From contig JADLCX010000075.1 of assembly GCA_020846975.1 (NCBI GenBank), positions 1 through 62,740 of the forward strand: 62,740 bases of DNA. The letters are read 5' to 3'. Under the pieces are notes generated by a model, which saw only the letters and a program-made list of their open reading frames with translations, was not told where the DNA came from and did not search any database. A program made the translations under genes and the position numbers. Position 1 is the stretch's first letter; each line of letters opens with the position of its first letter. This DNA comes from Phycisphaerales bacterium (GTDB lineage: Bacteria > Planctomycetota > Phycisphaerae > Phycisphaerales > UBA1924). Shown here piece by piece: positions 8,727 through 17,507 of the stretch.

Positions 8727-10589
8727 ATGCACGCCTTCAAGAACCTCGTCGCCACCGCCCTCCTGTGTTCGGGTCTCGCCGTGCCCGCTCTCGGCCAGTG
8801 CCACATCTACCGATGGAACGTTCCCGACTTCGATCAGAAGCGCGATGCGCTCCCCGGCGACGGCGGCATGTACTGCGTCCCCACCAGCGCGACCAACTGG
8901 ATGGCCTACATCGCCAACCGCGGCTACCCGTTCATGATGTCCGGCCCGCGCGACTGGCAGAGCCAGGCCAACTACAGCCTCGTGACTCAGACCGACGCCT
9001 CGATGGGCGTGCTCATGAGCACCAGCGCGACCGGCGGCACCGGAGGCAACACCGGTCTGACCGGCCTTCAGAGCTACATGTTCGGCCGCGCGCCCTACCT
9101 CTTCTCCGCCAGCGTCTGGTACGGCAACATCACACCCTTCGACATGTACTTCCAGATGCTCACCAACGGCCTGGTCAACATCTGCTACGGCTACTACAAG
9201 CAGGCGGCCGGTGCCGGCGGCTACTACTACTACCGGGACGGCGGACACTGCGTCACGCTCAACGGCCTCACCGACGTCTGCTCTCCCTCGCCGATCATCC
9301 GTGTCCGCAATCCCGCCGACGACTCCATGCTCTCGTCGCAGTCAACTTTCGCAACGGCCACCTCGCGCGGCCTGCAGGAGACCTTCCGCGACTTCCCGCT
9401 CTCCGGCTCGACCAAGACGCTCACCCGACTCGCGGACTTCGGCGTCGGCAGCACCACGCGCCGGTACGTGGACACCATGTACATCATCCGGTCGAACTTC
9501 GCGTGCTGGTCTCCGGCCACGGCGTTGCCGGAGATCCACCTGACCTTCGCCGCGTCGCTCTTCGGTGATTCCTCGCCGCAGAACCGCGTCTTCACTCTGC
9601 CCTCCGGGGCGATCGCGGATTCGATCGCCATCCACCCCGATCAGTCCAAAGCGGCCTACGTGCGTTTCACGCCCGCCGCGATCGCCTCCTCGCACCGGCT
9701 CCGGCTGCTCAACCTCGCCGACGGAAGCGACACCGATGTCGGGTTGCTCCTTCCCGCCGTGCAGGGTCAGTCTCCGATCACCTTCGATCGGTTCGGCCGC
9801 CTCATCGTCTGCGACGGTTCGGTGCTCAAGGTCTTTGATCTGTCCGGTCGGGCCCCGGAAATCGCCGCGTCGCGGCCGCTCGCGTCGCCCGCCAGCAGCA
9901 TCTGCTTCGACGACGTTCTCGACGAGATCGTGGTGCTGACTCCCGGCAATCGCCGCCTCATCCGCTTCTCCAAAGACCTCTCCTCCGCCATCGACGAGCC
10001 ACTTCCCTCGGGAGTTCCGGTGATGGGCGACGGCTCGGTCATTCCCGATCCGACCGCGTCCGGCCGCTACCTCGTGACCATCCCCGGCACCGCATCGGTC
10101 CACGAGCTCTCCATCATTCCCGGAACGCCGCGCCTGGCCCTCACCCACTCCCTGCACCTTCCCGCGGTCCAGAGCGTCCAGGACATCCACCCGGCGGACG
10201 GAGGCATCTTCGTGGTGGCCGACGGTCGCGTCAGGGTGCTCGATCGTGACCCGCTCGCCGGCCGACTCCGTCTCGCTCCTACCCAGGTCTTCGGCGGCCT
10301 CCCCGCGATGCGATCCATGAGCCTCACCCGCAGCCGCACCAACTTCGACCCGGCGATCCACACCGGCCCCGCGTGGGACAACATCGTCGATCCCGGCGAG
10401 GGCGTCGTCCCGATCCCCGATTGCCCCGCTGATTTCAACCTCAGCGGCACGGTCACCGTCCAGGACCTGTTCGACTTCCTCGCCGCCTACTTCGCGGGCG
10501 ACCCGCACGCCGACATCAACGGCTCCGCCTCGATCACCGTGCAGGACATCTTTGACTTCCTGGCGGCGTACTTCCGCGGCTGCGACTGA
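8727..10589 (+). CDS. Secreted C39-like putative cysteine peptidase with dockerin-like tail
   Basis: The 620-residue product has a signal peptide (1-23, ending ALG). Residues 30-200 resemble the bacterial C39-like papain fold: PDFDQ...GGMYCVPTSATNWMAYIA puts a candidate nucleophile at Cys50, DGGHCVTLNG gives His174, and IRVRNPADD gives Asn195 or Asp198 as the third residue. Residues 300-560 are a beta-rich region with repeated propeller-like strands. The last 55 residues carry two Ca-loop units (DFNLSGTVTVQDLFDFL and DINGSASITVQDIFDFL) and end RGCD. Activity is inferred from fold pattern only. An intrinsic terminator follows 30 bases after the stop. Confidence 0.8.
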   Translation: MHAFKNLVATALLCSGLAVPALGQCHIYRWNVPDFDQKRDALPGDGGMYCVPTSATNWMAYIANRGYPFMMSGPRDWQSQANYSLVTQTDASMGVLMSTSATGGTGGNTGLTGLQSYMFGRAPYLFSASVWYGNITPFDMYFQMLTNGLVNICYGYYKQAAGAGGYYYYRDGGHCVTLNGLTDVCSPSPIIRVRNPADDSMLSSQSTFATATSRGLQETFRDFPLSGSTKTLTRLADFGVGSTTRRYVDTMYIIRSNFACWSPATALPEIHLTFAASLFGDSSPQNRVFTLPSGAIADSIAIHPDQSKAAYVRFTPAAIASSHRLRLLNLADGSDTDVGLLLPAVQGQSPITFDRFGRLIVCDGSVLKVFDLSGRAPEIAASRPLASPASSICFDDVLDEIVVLTPGNRRLIRFSKDLSSAIDEPLPSGVPVMGDGSVIPDPTASGRYLVTIPGTASVHELSIIPGTPRLALTHSLHLPAVQSVQDIHPADGGIFVVADGRVRVLDRDPLAGRLRLAPTQVFGGLPAMRSMSLTRSRTNFDPAIHTGPAWDNIVDPGEGVVPIPDCPADFNLSGTVTVQDLFDFLAAYFAGDPHADINGSASITVQDIFDFLAAYFRGCD

Positions 10590-10618
10590 CGAGCCATCAC
10601 GAACCTCCGGGATTCAGC

Positions 10619-10658
10619 AAGACCCACGCGCCCTGGCGGGACGTGGGTCTTTGCGTTT
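10619..10658 (+). terminator. Rho-independent terminator
   Basis: A perfect 10-bp stem (AAGACCCACG with CGTGGGTCTT) and 13-base loop are followed by TGCGTTT. It ends the transcript of the C39-like exoprotein and separates it from the hydrolase. Confidence 0.75.
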
Positions 10659-10704
10659 GCCGGACGAGCACGCGTCGGCGCGGGTCCTTCCCTATAAACC
10701 GCCC

Positions 10705-11655
10705 TTGAATGTGCTCGGGCTCATCCTGCTGCTGGGAATCGGCCTGGTCATCGGCTGGGGGATGCTCTCCGTGCACACCTACCTCATGCTCACGCGCCCG
10801 CCACGACGGACCTACGGGTGGGCAGTCGCACGCTCCCTTCCCGGCGATCCATCGGAACTGCGACTTCCCGATCCGCACGCGCGGCACGAGGTCGCCTGGA
10901 GCGAGTGGACGTTCCGCGCCGGAACTCTGACGGGCGAGGGGGATGGAGGACTGGAACTGCCCGTGTGGGACATCGCGGGGCTCGATCCCAGCGGTCCGAC
11001 GGTCATCCTCACGCACGGCTGGTCGGACTCGCGCGTGGTCATGCTCGGCTCGGGCCGCGTTGCCGCGGCTCTGCCCGTGGTTTCTCGATTGATCGTCTGG
11101 GACCTGCCCGGGCACGGCGAGGCCCGAGGCCGATGCTCGCTGGGGTTGACCGAGAGTGGGGCGTTGCGTGCGCTGGTCGAGCGCATCGCAGAGCGAGACC
11201 GTCGCGTCGTACTCTGGGGGTTCTCGCTCGGAGCCCGCATCAGCATTGAGGCCGCGAGCAGCAACCGGGCGGTGGAGGGTTTGATTGCCGAAGCGCCGTA
11301 CGTTCTTCCACGCACGCCCGCGCTCAACGTCCTCCGGCATCGCGGCCTGCCGTATCGCGCAAACCTCGGGCCCGCGCTCGCGGCCGTGGGGGTCCGGCGA
11401 GGGGCCGGACCCGGCCTCGCGGGCGGTGGGGGCCGTGTTCGACTCGATGCTTCCCGGCTTGACTGCCGTTTGCTGGTGATCCACGGGCGGGCCGATCTGG
11501 TTTCACCGATCGAAGACGGCCGCCGCCTCGCGGCCTCGGCGCGCGATGGCCGCATCGACGAAATCGAGGGCGGGCAGCACCAGTCGCTGTGGTTTTCTGC
11601 GGAGACATCGGCCGCCGCAACCGAATCGCTCCGGCGTTTCCTCGCGAGCCGCTGA
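10705..11655 (+). CDS. Membrane-anchored alpha/beta hydrolase
   Basis: From TTG at 10705 the product has 316 residues. An N-terminal membrane helix (LGLILLLGIGLVIGWGML) precedes the hydrolase fold: oxyanion-hole segment THGWSDSR, nucleophile elbow GFSLGA (G-x-S-x-G), acid in HGRADLVSP, and catalytic His in GGQHQSLW. Family: serine hydrolases of the dienelactone/lipase-like group; substrate unknown. Other starts in frame are TTG 10657, which lies within the preceding terminator, and GTG 10711. TATAAA at 10693-10698 just upstream could be a -10 element, which would leave an almost leaderless mRNA. The gene meets its neighbour tail to tail with two bases between stops. Confidence 0.8.
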   Translation: MNVLGLILLLGIGLVIGWGMLSVHTYLMLTRPPRRTYGWAVARSLPGDPSELRLPDPHARHEVAWSEWTFRAGTLTGEGDGGLELPVWDIAGLDPSGPTVILTHGWSDSRVVMLGSGRVAAALPVVSRLIVWDLPGHGEARGRCSLGLTESGALRALVERIAERDRRVVLWGFSLGARISIEAASSNRAVEGLIAEAPYVLPRTPALNVLRHRGLPYRANLGPALAAVGVRRGAGPGLAGGGGRVRLDASRLDCRLLVIHGRADLVSPIEDGRRLAASARDGRIDEIEGGQHQSLWFSAETSAAATESLRRFLASR

Positions 11656-11657
11656 CC

Positions 11658-12323
11658 TCAAGCCCCGTCGCGCTCCGGAAGATTCTCGACATCGCACGAC
11701 TCGAAGGCCGCGATGAACAGGTGCACGGAGGCCGCGAGCAGACCGAGCAGCACAACGAACGCGATCAGTCCCGCGATTGCCTGCACCGTCGGCGCCAGCT
11801 TGCTCATTGCGCCCCCAAGAAACCAGATGGCGGCGCCGCAGGCGGCCAGCCCCGCCGCGCACGCGCCTCCCGAGGCCAGTTTCGACAGGCTGGCCCGGGG
11901 GTGCCGCATCACAACCGCAATCCCGGCGGCCACGGCGATGCCGCCCGCCGCGGCCCATCGTCCCAACATGAACGGTCCGAGTTTGACGCCCATGAGTTCC
12001 TTGGCCGCGCCCAGATAGCCGAGAAACGCGCTCGCGGCGATCGCGCCCGCCACGCACAGCAGAGCCAGGCCCGGCGCGCTGGGAAACTTGCCCAGCCCGA
12101 GCAGCACACCGAAGACGGCCGCCGCAAACGTGACGAACTCGAACCCCAGCAGGAACCACGTCGGTGGAGAGGTCAACATCGACGCCACCCCACCCGCCAA
12201 GGCGCTCAGAGCAACGATCCCCGAAACAAGGAGGACGACCAACCCAAGCCACGGTTGGAGCCGTGTCTTGCGGTCGTTCGCGTTCGCAGGAGGAAACGGA
12301 GCGTTGTGGGGCTGGTTGGTCAT
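11658..12323 (-). CDS. Multi-pass membrane protein (hypothetical)
   Basis: The 221-residue product has a charged N-terminus of about 25 residues followed by about six hydrophobic segments, including LGLVVLLVSGIVALSALAGG, WFLLGFEFVTFAAAVFGVLL, LALLCVAGAIAASAFLGYL, WAAAGGIAVAAGIAVVM, GGACAAGLAACGAAIWFLGG and AGLIAFVVLLGLLAASVHLFI, and a short acidic tail. No transporter or enzyme motif can be seen. It is divergent from the flagellar block and convergent with the hydrolase. Confidence 0.75.
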   Translation of the reverse strand: MTNQPHNAPFPPANANDRKTRLQPWLGLVVLLVSGIVALSALAGGVASMLTSPPTWFLLGFEFVTFAAAVFGVLLGLGKFPSAPGLALLCVAGAIAASAFLGYLGAAKELMGVKLGPFMLGRWAAAGGIAVAAGIAVVMRHPRASLSKLASGGACAAGLAACGAAIWFLGGAMSKLAPTVQAIAGLIAFVVLLGLLAASVHLFIAAFESCDVENLPERDGA

Positions 12324-12452
12324 GGCTTGGGCGAGGGTGCTTCTGGTGGAGAGTATCGGCCCGATGCCGCGGCGGTTCTGGCGACCAAACTGAGAACGCC
12401 AAGCGGCGTCCTGGAATCCCCCTATTTAGGGCATTCTTCAATATCTTCCGCG

Positions 12453-12469
12453 CTGGCACGCAACTCGCG
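12453..12469 (+). promoter_or_regulatory. Candidate sigma54 (-24/-12) promoter of the flagellar block
   Basis: CTGGCACGCAACTCGCG matches the sigma54 consensus YTGGCACG-N4-TTGCW except for one base in the -12 box. The invariant GG (12455-12456) and GC (12467-12468) are ten bases apart, as required. Transcription would begin near 12480, about 95 bases before the first gene of the fliD block. Sigma54 control of mid/late flagellar genes is well known in other phyla; here it is inferred from one match. Confidence 0.45.
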
Positions 12470-12573
12470 TCCGTAATGGGTCGATCGCAGCGGTCACGCA
12501 TCGCGGTTGTTCAGCCCCCGGTCCGGCCGGGCCGATGAACAGGCACCCGGTGCGAACATCGGGAGCACGCGCC

Positions 12574-12792
12574 ATGAAGAGCCGAACCAACGCCATTTCC
12601 GCCGACCCTCGCCACGCTCAGGAGATGTTCACCCGCGTGCTTCGGAGCTGGGCTTCGGACATGCTCAACCTCCAGCGGCGCGGCCTGGACCGTCCGAGCC
12701 ACCGCGACGGGTTGTGGGCGAGCAACACAGCGGCAACGGGTCCGTGGCCGTTCGCGGAGTCGGCGGAACGCCGGGCCCGAAAGGCCGCGTGA
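12574..12792 (+). CDS. Small protein upstream of fliD (hypothetical)
   Basis: The ATG at 12574 has GGGAG eight bases upstream, better than the ATG at 12535 in the same frame. The 72-residue product begins MKSRTNAISADPRHAQEMFT, is rich in Arg, Ala and Trp, and has an amphipathic helix around residues 10-32 (AQEMFTRVLRSWASDMLNL). It lacks membrane segments and signal peptide. It ends 73 bases before fliD on the same strand behind the sigma54-like promoter, so a flagellar or filament-assembly role is possible, but there is no recognised family. Confidence 0.55.
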   Translation: MKSRTNAISADPRHAQEMFTRVLRSWASDMLNLQRRGLDRPSHRDGLWASNTAATGPWPFAESAERRARKAA

Positions 12793-12865
12793 GCGAGACG
12801 GGTTCGACCGGTGGAGCGGGTTGTTCAAGAGCGCACTTGGCCATGAGTGCCGAGGAGTGTGGGGC

Positions 12866-15718
12866 ATGAGCGGGATCAACACGAGCACGGGGCTGGTGAG
12901 CGGGATCGACTACTCGGCGCTGATCACGCAGTTGTTGCAGATCGAGGCGCGGCCGCGGACGCTCGCGCAGCAGCGGGTTGTGGAGTTGCAGACCGACCAG
13001 GCCGCGTTCCTCGACCTGAACAGCCGCCTGGGCTCGCTGAAGTCCGCCGCGGCGAAGTTCCGGGCCAGCGACATCTTCCGCACCTCGACCGTCGCGAGCA
13101 CCAACGTGGATGTGCTGACGGGTTCGGCCTCGACGGGGGCGGCGCTCGGCGGGTTCAGCTTCATCGTCGCGCAAACCGTCGGCACCCAGCAGGTGCTGAG
13201 CCGCGGGTTCACCGACCGCAACGTTTCGGGTGTCGGCGCGACGTCGATCACCCTGGAATCGGCCCGCGGCCGGCTGGATTCGGACACGAAACTGGCGGAC
13301 CTGCGGGGCGGGGCCGGGATCGAGCGCGGAAAGATCGTCGTGACCGATCACGCGGGTCGCTCCGAGACCATCGACCTGTCGCGCGCGGCGACCGTCGGCG
13401 AGGTCCTCGACAAACTCAACAGCACGCAGACCGCCCGGATCACGGCGCGGGCCGAGGGTGACAAGCTCGTGATCGAGGATGATTCGGGCGTGGCGGGCAC
13501 GCTCCGGATCGAGAACGCCGTTGGCTACAACACCGCCACGAGCCTGGGCATCGAGGGGAGCGCGCTCAACGCCGAGATCGAGGGGGAAAGCGTCTACTTC
13601 CTGGGCGATTCGACCTCGCTCCAGTCGTTCAACGACGGGAACGGCATCCGGTTCAACAACGCGGTGGGCGCGATCGTGTCGGGCGTCAACCCGACCACGG
13701 ACTTCACGCTGAAGACTCGCGACGGCTCGTCGTACGGCGTGGACATCGGCGACATCTGGGAGACCGTCGATGACAAGTTGACCAAGACAGCCTCGGCCGT
13801 GAGCGACTTCGCGACGCTCCGTGCGCGGATCGAGTCTCAGACCGAAGGCAAAGTCACGGTTCGGGCCACCTCGGACGGGCGCGGCCTGCGCCTGGTGGAT
13901 TCATCGACGCCGACCGGCGCGGACAACCTCGAGGTCATCGACATCAGCGGCGCGGCGGCCGATCTCAAGATCGTGGGATCAACCTCCTCGGCGACGCTCG
14001 ACGGATCGCCCGTGCTCGCCGGGATGAACTCGACGCTGGTCAGCAATCTGACGGGCGGCGCTGGGCTGGCGAGCGGTGCGTTCCAGATCACCACACGCGA
14101 CGGTTCACAGCACAACTTCTCCGTGTCGGTCGATGGATCGATCGACGACATGCTCCGCGAGATCGGCGACCTGACCGGCGGCGATGTGACAGCGACGGTC
14201 GCCTCTTCGGGCGTCGGTATTCAACTTGTGGACAACACCGCGGGCGTCGGCAACTTCATCGTCGATGGTCAGGGCGCGACATCGCTGGGTGTCGCGACCG
14301 GTGCTTCCGGCGTCGCCTCCTCGACCGTGCGCGGCACGCGATTGCAGCACCGCTACATCAGCGAATCGACCCTCCTCGCTTCGTTCAACGACGGCAAGGG
14401 CATCGGGACGGGGACATTCGAGATCATCGGGCCCGACGGCCGCGCGACCGTGGACATCGGGGCCGACAGCCGCAACCTCGCCGACGTGATCCAGGAGATC
14501 AACAGCAAGAACATCGGCGTGCGAGCCCGCATCAACGATGACGGTGACGGTCTGCTGCTCGAGAAAGCCCCCGGTTCGACCGGGGCGCAGGCCATCTCGA
14601 TCCGCGACACCAACGGCACCGTCGCCAAGAGCCTGAACATCGTCGGCACCGCCGCGAACAGCACCAGCGAGAACTTCGTGGATGGTTCGTTCGAGCGAGC
14701 CATCACGGTGAGCGCGGCCGACACGCTCGACCAGATCGTGACCAAGATCAACGCGGTGAAGTCCGGCGCAACCGCGTCGGTGATCCGCGATGGCAGCGGG
14801 GCGAGCCCGTTTCGACTGCAGCTCACGGCCTCCCAGACCGGCCAGGCCGGGGCGTTCACGCTCGAAGCGACGGGTGTCGATCTCGGTCTGACCACGATCG
14901 CCGAAGCGAGGAACTCCCGCGTGTTCTTCGGCTCCGATGACCCCGCGCGTGCGGTGCTCATCGAGAGCAGCACCAACACGATCGACGGCGTCGTGGACGG
15001 CCTGACGATCAACGCCAAGTCGGCCAGCGAGACGCCCGTCACGCTGACCGTCTCCCGCGACACCGCGGCGATCGAGGAGGCCGTCACGCAGTTCGTGACC
15101 GCGTTCAACGACGTGGTGGCGAGAATCGACCGCTACACCTCGTACGACGACACCACCAAGGTCAAGGGCACGCTCCTGGGCGATTCGACCGCCAACGAAC
15201 TGCGACGGGCGCTGTACGACCAGCTCCTCAAGCCCGCGCGGGGCGTGTCCAGCGGGTACAAGTACCTGAGCCAGGTGGGCATCAAGATCGGCAGCGGCGG
15301 CACGCTCTCGGTCGATTCGGCCAAGCTGCAGGCCGCGCTCGCTGCCGATCCCGAAGCCGTGGCCGATCTCTTCGCGGCGCGCACGCAGGCGACGGCCGAG
15401 ACGCGCCGGGAGGTTTCGCCGGGCATCTACGTGCTCGAAACGCCGGACGCGACCTACACGTCGCTCGGTGTCGCCGAGCAGTTCGCGCAGTTGGTGGATT
15501 CGTTCAGCACGACCGCCGGAGGGTCGCTGGGGCGCCGCAGCAACGCCCTGGACACGGAGATCGCGGCTCAGAACGCCCGGATCGCCTCGATCGACGCGAG
15601 GCTGGTGACGCGCAGAACCTACCTGACCCAGCAGTTCGCGCAACTCGAAACAACGCTTGCAAACCTGCAGCGACAACAGAACTCGCTCGGTTCTTTGGGC
15701 CTGTCGGGCGCCCGCTGA
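12866..15718 (+). CDS. fliD: Flagellar filament capping protein FliD (HAP2), enlarged
   Basis: FliD caps the growing flagellar filament and folds exported flagellin. The ATG at 12866 follows GAGGAG (12852-12857). The 950-residue product begins MSGINTSTGLVSGIDYSALI, the FliD_N signature (TGLaSGiDyssiI...L), followed by a coiled-coil Q-rich helix. The C-terminal domain (about 700-940) contains VTQFVTAFNDVVARIDRYTSYD, LLGDSTANELRRALYDQL, YLSQVGIKIGSGGTLSVDSAKLQAAL and a final coiled coil with YLTQQFAQLETTLANLQRQQNSL. Typical FliD is 450-650 residues; the excess lies in the middle, where several flagellin-hook-like units repeat (LQSFNDGNGIRFNN near 270, LLASFNDGKGIGTG near 510). These probably form an extended surface-exposed domain. 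Confidence 0.95.
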   Translation: MSGINTSTGLVSGIDYSALITQLLQIEARPRTLAQQRVVELQTDQAAFLDLNSRLGSLKSAAAKFRASDIFRTSTVASTNVDVLTGSASTGAALGGFSFIVAQTVGTQQVLSRGFTDRNVSGVGATSITLESARGRLDSDTKLADLRGGAGIERGKIVVTDHAGRSETIDLSRAATVGEVLDKLNSTQTARITARAEGDKLVIEDDSGVAGTLRIENAVGYNTATSLGIEGSALNAEIEGESVYFLGDSTSLQSFNDGNGIRFNNAVGAIVSGVNPTTDFTLKTRDGSSYGVDIGDIWETVDDKLTKTASAVSDFATLRARIESQTEGKVTVRATSDGRGLRLVDSSTPTGADNLEVIDISGAAADLKIVGSTSSATLDGSPVLAGMNSTLVSNLTGGAGLASGAFQITTRDGSQHNFSVSVDGSIDDMLREIGDLTGGDVTATVASSGVGIQLVDNTAGVGNFIVDGQGATSLGVATGASGVASSTVRGTRLQHRYISESTLLASFNDGKGIGTGTFEIIGPDGRATVDIGADSRNLADVIQEINSKNIGVRARINDDGDGLLLEKAPGSTGAQAISIRDTNGTVAKSLNIVGTAANSTSENFVDGSFERAITVSAADTLDQIVTKINAVKSGATASVIRDGSGASPFRLQLTASQTGQAGAFTLEATGVDLGLTTIAEARNSRVFFGSDDPARAVLIESSTNTIDGVVDGLTINAKSASETPVTLTVSRDTAAIEEAVTQFVTAFNDVVARIDRYTSYDDTTKVKGTLLGDSTANELRRALYDQLLKPARGVSSGYKYLSQVGIKIGSGGTLSVDSAKLQAALAADPEAVADLFAARTQATAETRREVSPGIYVLETPDATYTSLGVAEQFAQLVDSFSTTAGGSLGRRSNALDTEIAAQNARIASIDARLVTRRTYLTQQFAQLETTLANLQRQQNSLGSLGLSGAR

Positions 15719-15754
15719 TCAAGCCTCGGTCCAGACTCGCCGATCTACTCGCCC

Positions 15755-16249
15755 ATGCCGACCGACTCAACGTCCTACGCCCCGAACAAGGCCTCGCAGC
15801 CGGCCGCGGCCTACCTGCAAACGCAGGTGCTGACGGCCTCGCCCGCGAAGCTGCGCCTGCTCCTCCTCGACGGGGCTCTGCGGTTTCTCCAGCAGGGTCG
15901 CGACGGGCTGGTTCGCAAGGACTACTCCGCGAGTTACGAGGGCTTCTCCCAGACGCGGAACATCATCGTCGAACTGATCAGTTCCATGAGAGTGCAGGAG
16001 GCGCCCGAACTGTGCGCACGCGTCCGATCGCTCTACACCTTCATCTTCCAGACGGTCGTTGAAGCCTCGCTCGAGAAGGACATCACCAAGGCCGACAAGG
16101 CCATCGAGTTGGTCCAGTTTGAGCGTGAGACCTGGGTGCTGGCGATGGAGAAGCTCGCATCGGACTCGGCCCCCGCCGCCTCCACGCAGCCCGGTCCCGG
16201 CCAGGCCGGAACCGCGACCCGCGCTCCGGTGCTGAGCGTGCAGGGATGA
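15755..16249 (+). CDS. fliS: Flagellar export chaperone FliS
   Basis: FliS binds the C-terminus of flagellin in the cytoplasm and prevents early polymerisation. The 164-residue product shows the family pattern AAAYLQTQVLTASPAKLRLLLLDGALRFLQQG (YlqtqV.ta.p..Li.mLydgai.fl) and helices through RSLYTFIFQTVVEASLEKD. A Pro/Gly/Ala-rich tail of about 25 residues extends beyond the normal 125-140. It lies 36 bases after fliD, as in most flagellar operons. Flagellin itself is not in the window. Confidence 0.93.
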   Translation: MPTDSTSYAPNKASQPAAAYLQTQVLTASPAKLRLLLLDGALRFLQQGRDGLVRKDYSASYEGFSQTRNIIVELISSMRVQEAPELCARVRSLYTFIFQTVVEASLEKDITKADKAIELVQFERETWVLAMEKLASDSAPAASTQPGPGQAGTATRAPVLSVQG

Positions 16250-16283
16250 ACCGGACGATCGACCTCGCGATTCAATCCCTCGG

Positions 16284-17453
16284 CTACACCAACTCGGACT
16301 TGCACGCGAACTGCGCCACGAGGTTCTCGAAGAGCAGCGCGAGGTTGACGTTGGCCGCGAGGTATCCCTCCGCGGCTTGAATCGCCTCTATCGCCGCGAG
16401 GTCGCGGGCCACGCCGGGGTCGTCGGCTCCGGCGAACCCGCGGTCGCTCGCTCGGGCGCGGAGCGAGGCGCGATGGTGTTCGGCAAGGAACGCGAGCATC
16501 CGTCGGGCCCACGCCTTGTTCGCGCCGTCCTTGCTGGCGTCCGGATTGGCCTTCACATCCGCCTCGGCCCGCTCGTTCACCAGCTTGGCGAGCGTCGTCC
16601 CGGCGTCAGGCACAAAGCCGCCGCGTTCGAGGGTCTCAAAGATCGGCGACGTCGCCTCGTGCCAGGCGAAGAGCTCGCACTCGACCGCCATGGCGGCCAT
16701 TCCGGGTGAGCCCGCCGCGAACGAACGCACCCACGCCCGACGCTTGGCATCGAGCTCGAAGGTTCTGGACTTGAACCAGCGGTCCATGTCCTCATCGCTC
16801 AGCGCCCCGAACGAGAGACGTTGACACCGGCTGCGGATGGTCGGCAGCAGGCGGTCCTCGTTGGATGTGATCAGGAAGATGATCGTCCCAGCCGGGGGCT
16901 CTTCGAGCGTCTTGAGCAGCGTGTTCTGCCCGCGGACATCGAGCAGTTCGGCCTGATCGACGATGAACGCCTTGCCCATCTTCGACTCGCCCGGCAGAAC
17001 CCGTGTCTTCGCGGCGGGTTCGAGCAGAAACTCCACAAGAACCTCTCGGGCGATGGTGTTCTGCTTGGACTTGCGGACCGAGTCCTCGCGGCAGACCGCC
17101 GCGAGTTCCTTGCTGATCGTGTGCAGGTCCGGGTGCGTTCCCGCGCGGCAGAGCCGCTGTACGGCGCTGTCGGCGTCGGGCGCGAGCGGCCCTGTCAGTC
17201 CCTTGCCGGTCGTGGGGTCGAGCAGCACGCTCGCCAGCGCGTAGGCGAGCGTGAACTTGCCGACCCCGGGCGGGCCGTGGAAGATCCACGCGTGGTGGAT
17301 GCGTCCCCCGACCATCGCGGACGCGAGCGTGCGCTTGGGTTGTTCGTGGCCGATGACCCCGTCGAGGCTCACGACCCGCGAGGCGGCGCCGGTCAACGGC
17401 CCCGGCGACTCGTCGGACTTGGCGGGCTTGGCGGGTGCGGAACGCTTGGCCAT
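16284..17453 (-). CDS. holB: DNA polymerase III subunit delta'
   Basis: Delta' is a stator subunit of the clamp loader that places the sliding clamp on DNA. The ATG at 17453 gives 389 residues. The AAA+ core has VVSLDGVIGHEQPKRTLASAM, Walker A-like GPPGVGKF at 60-67, QAELLDVRGQNTLLKTLEEPPAGTIIFLIT, and the SRC motif in TIRSRCQRLSF. Only one Cys (RLCRAGTHPDL) remains where zinc-binding DnaX/delta' proteins have four. In frame, 14 more residues upstream of the ATG lack homology. It starts 54 bases after sthA on the same strand and may share its transcript; the convergent fliS ends 34 bases away. Confidence 0.9.
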   Translation of the reverse strand: MAKRSAPAKPAKSDESPGPLTGAASRVVSLDGVIGHEQPKRTLASAMVGGRIHHAWIFHGPPGVGKFTLAYALASVLLDPTTGKGLTGPLAPDADSAVQRLCRAGTHPDLHTISKELAAVCREDSVRKSKQNTIAREVLVEFLLEPAAKTRVLPGESKMGKAFIVDQAELLDVRGQNTLLKTLEEPPAGTIIFLITSNEDRLLPTIRSRCQRLSFGALSDEDMDRWFKSRTFELDAKRRAWVRSFAAGSPGMAAMAVECELFAWHEATSPIFETLERGGFVPDAGTTLAKLVNERAEADVKANPDASKDGANKAWARRMLAFLAEHHRASLRARASDRGFAGADDPGVARDLAAIEAIQAAEGYLAANVNLALLFENLVAQFACKSELV

Positions 17454-17507
17454 GCCCAAGCATAAGCGGGCCGGGCCGGGGCGCGCGCCCCGCACGGGTG
17501 CGCCGGC

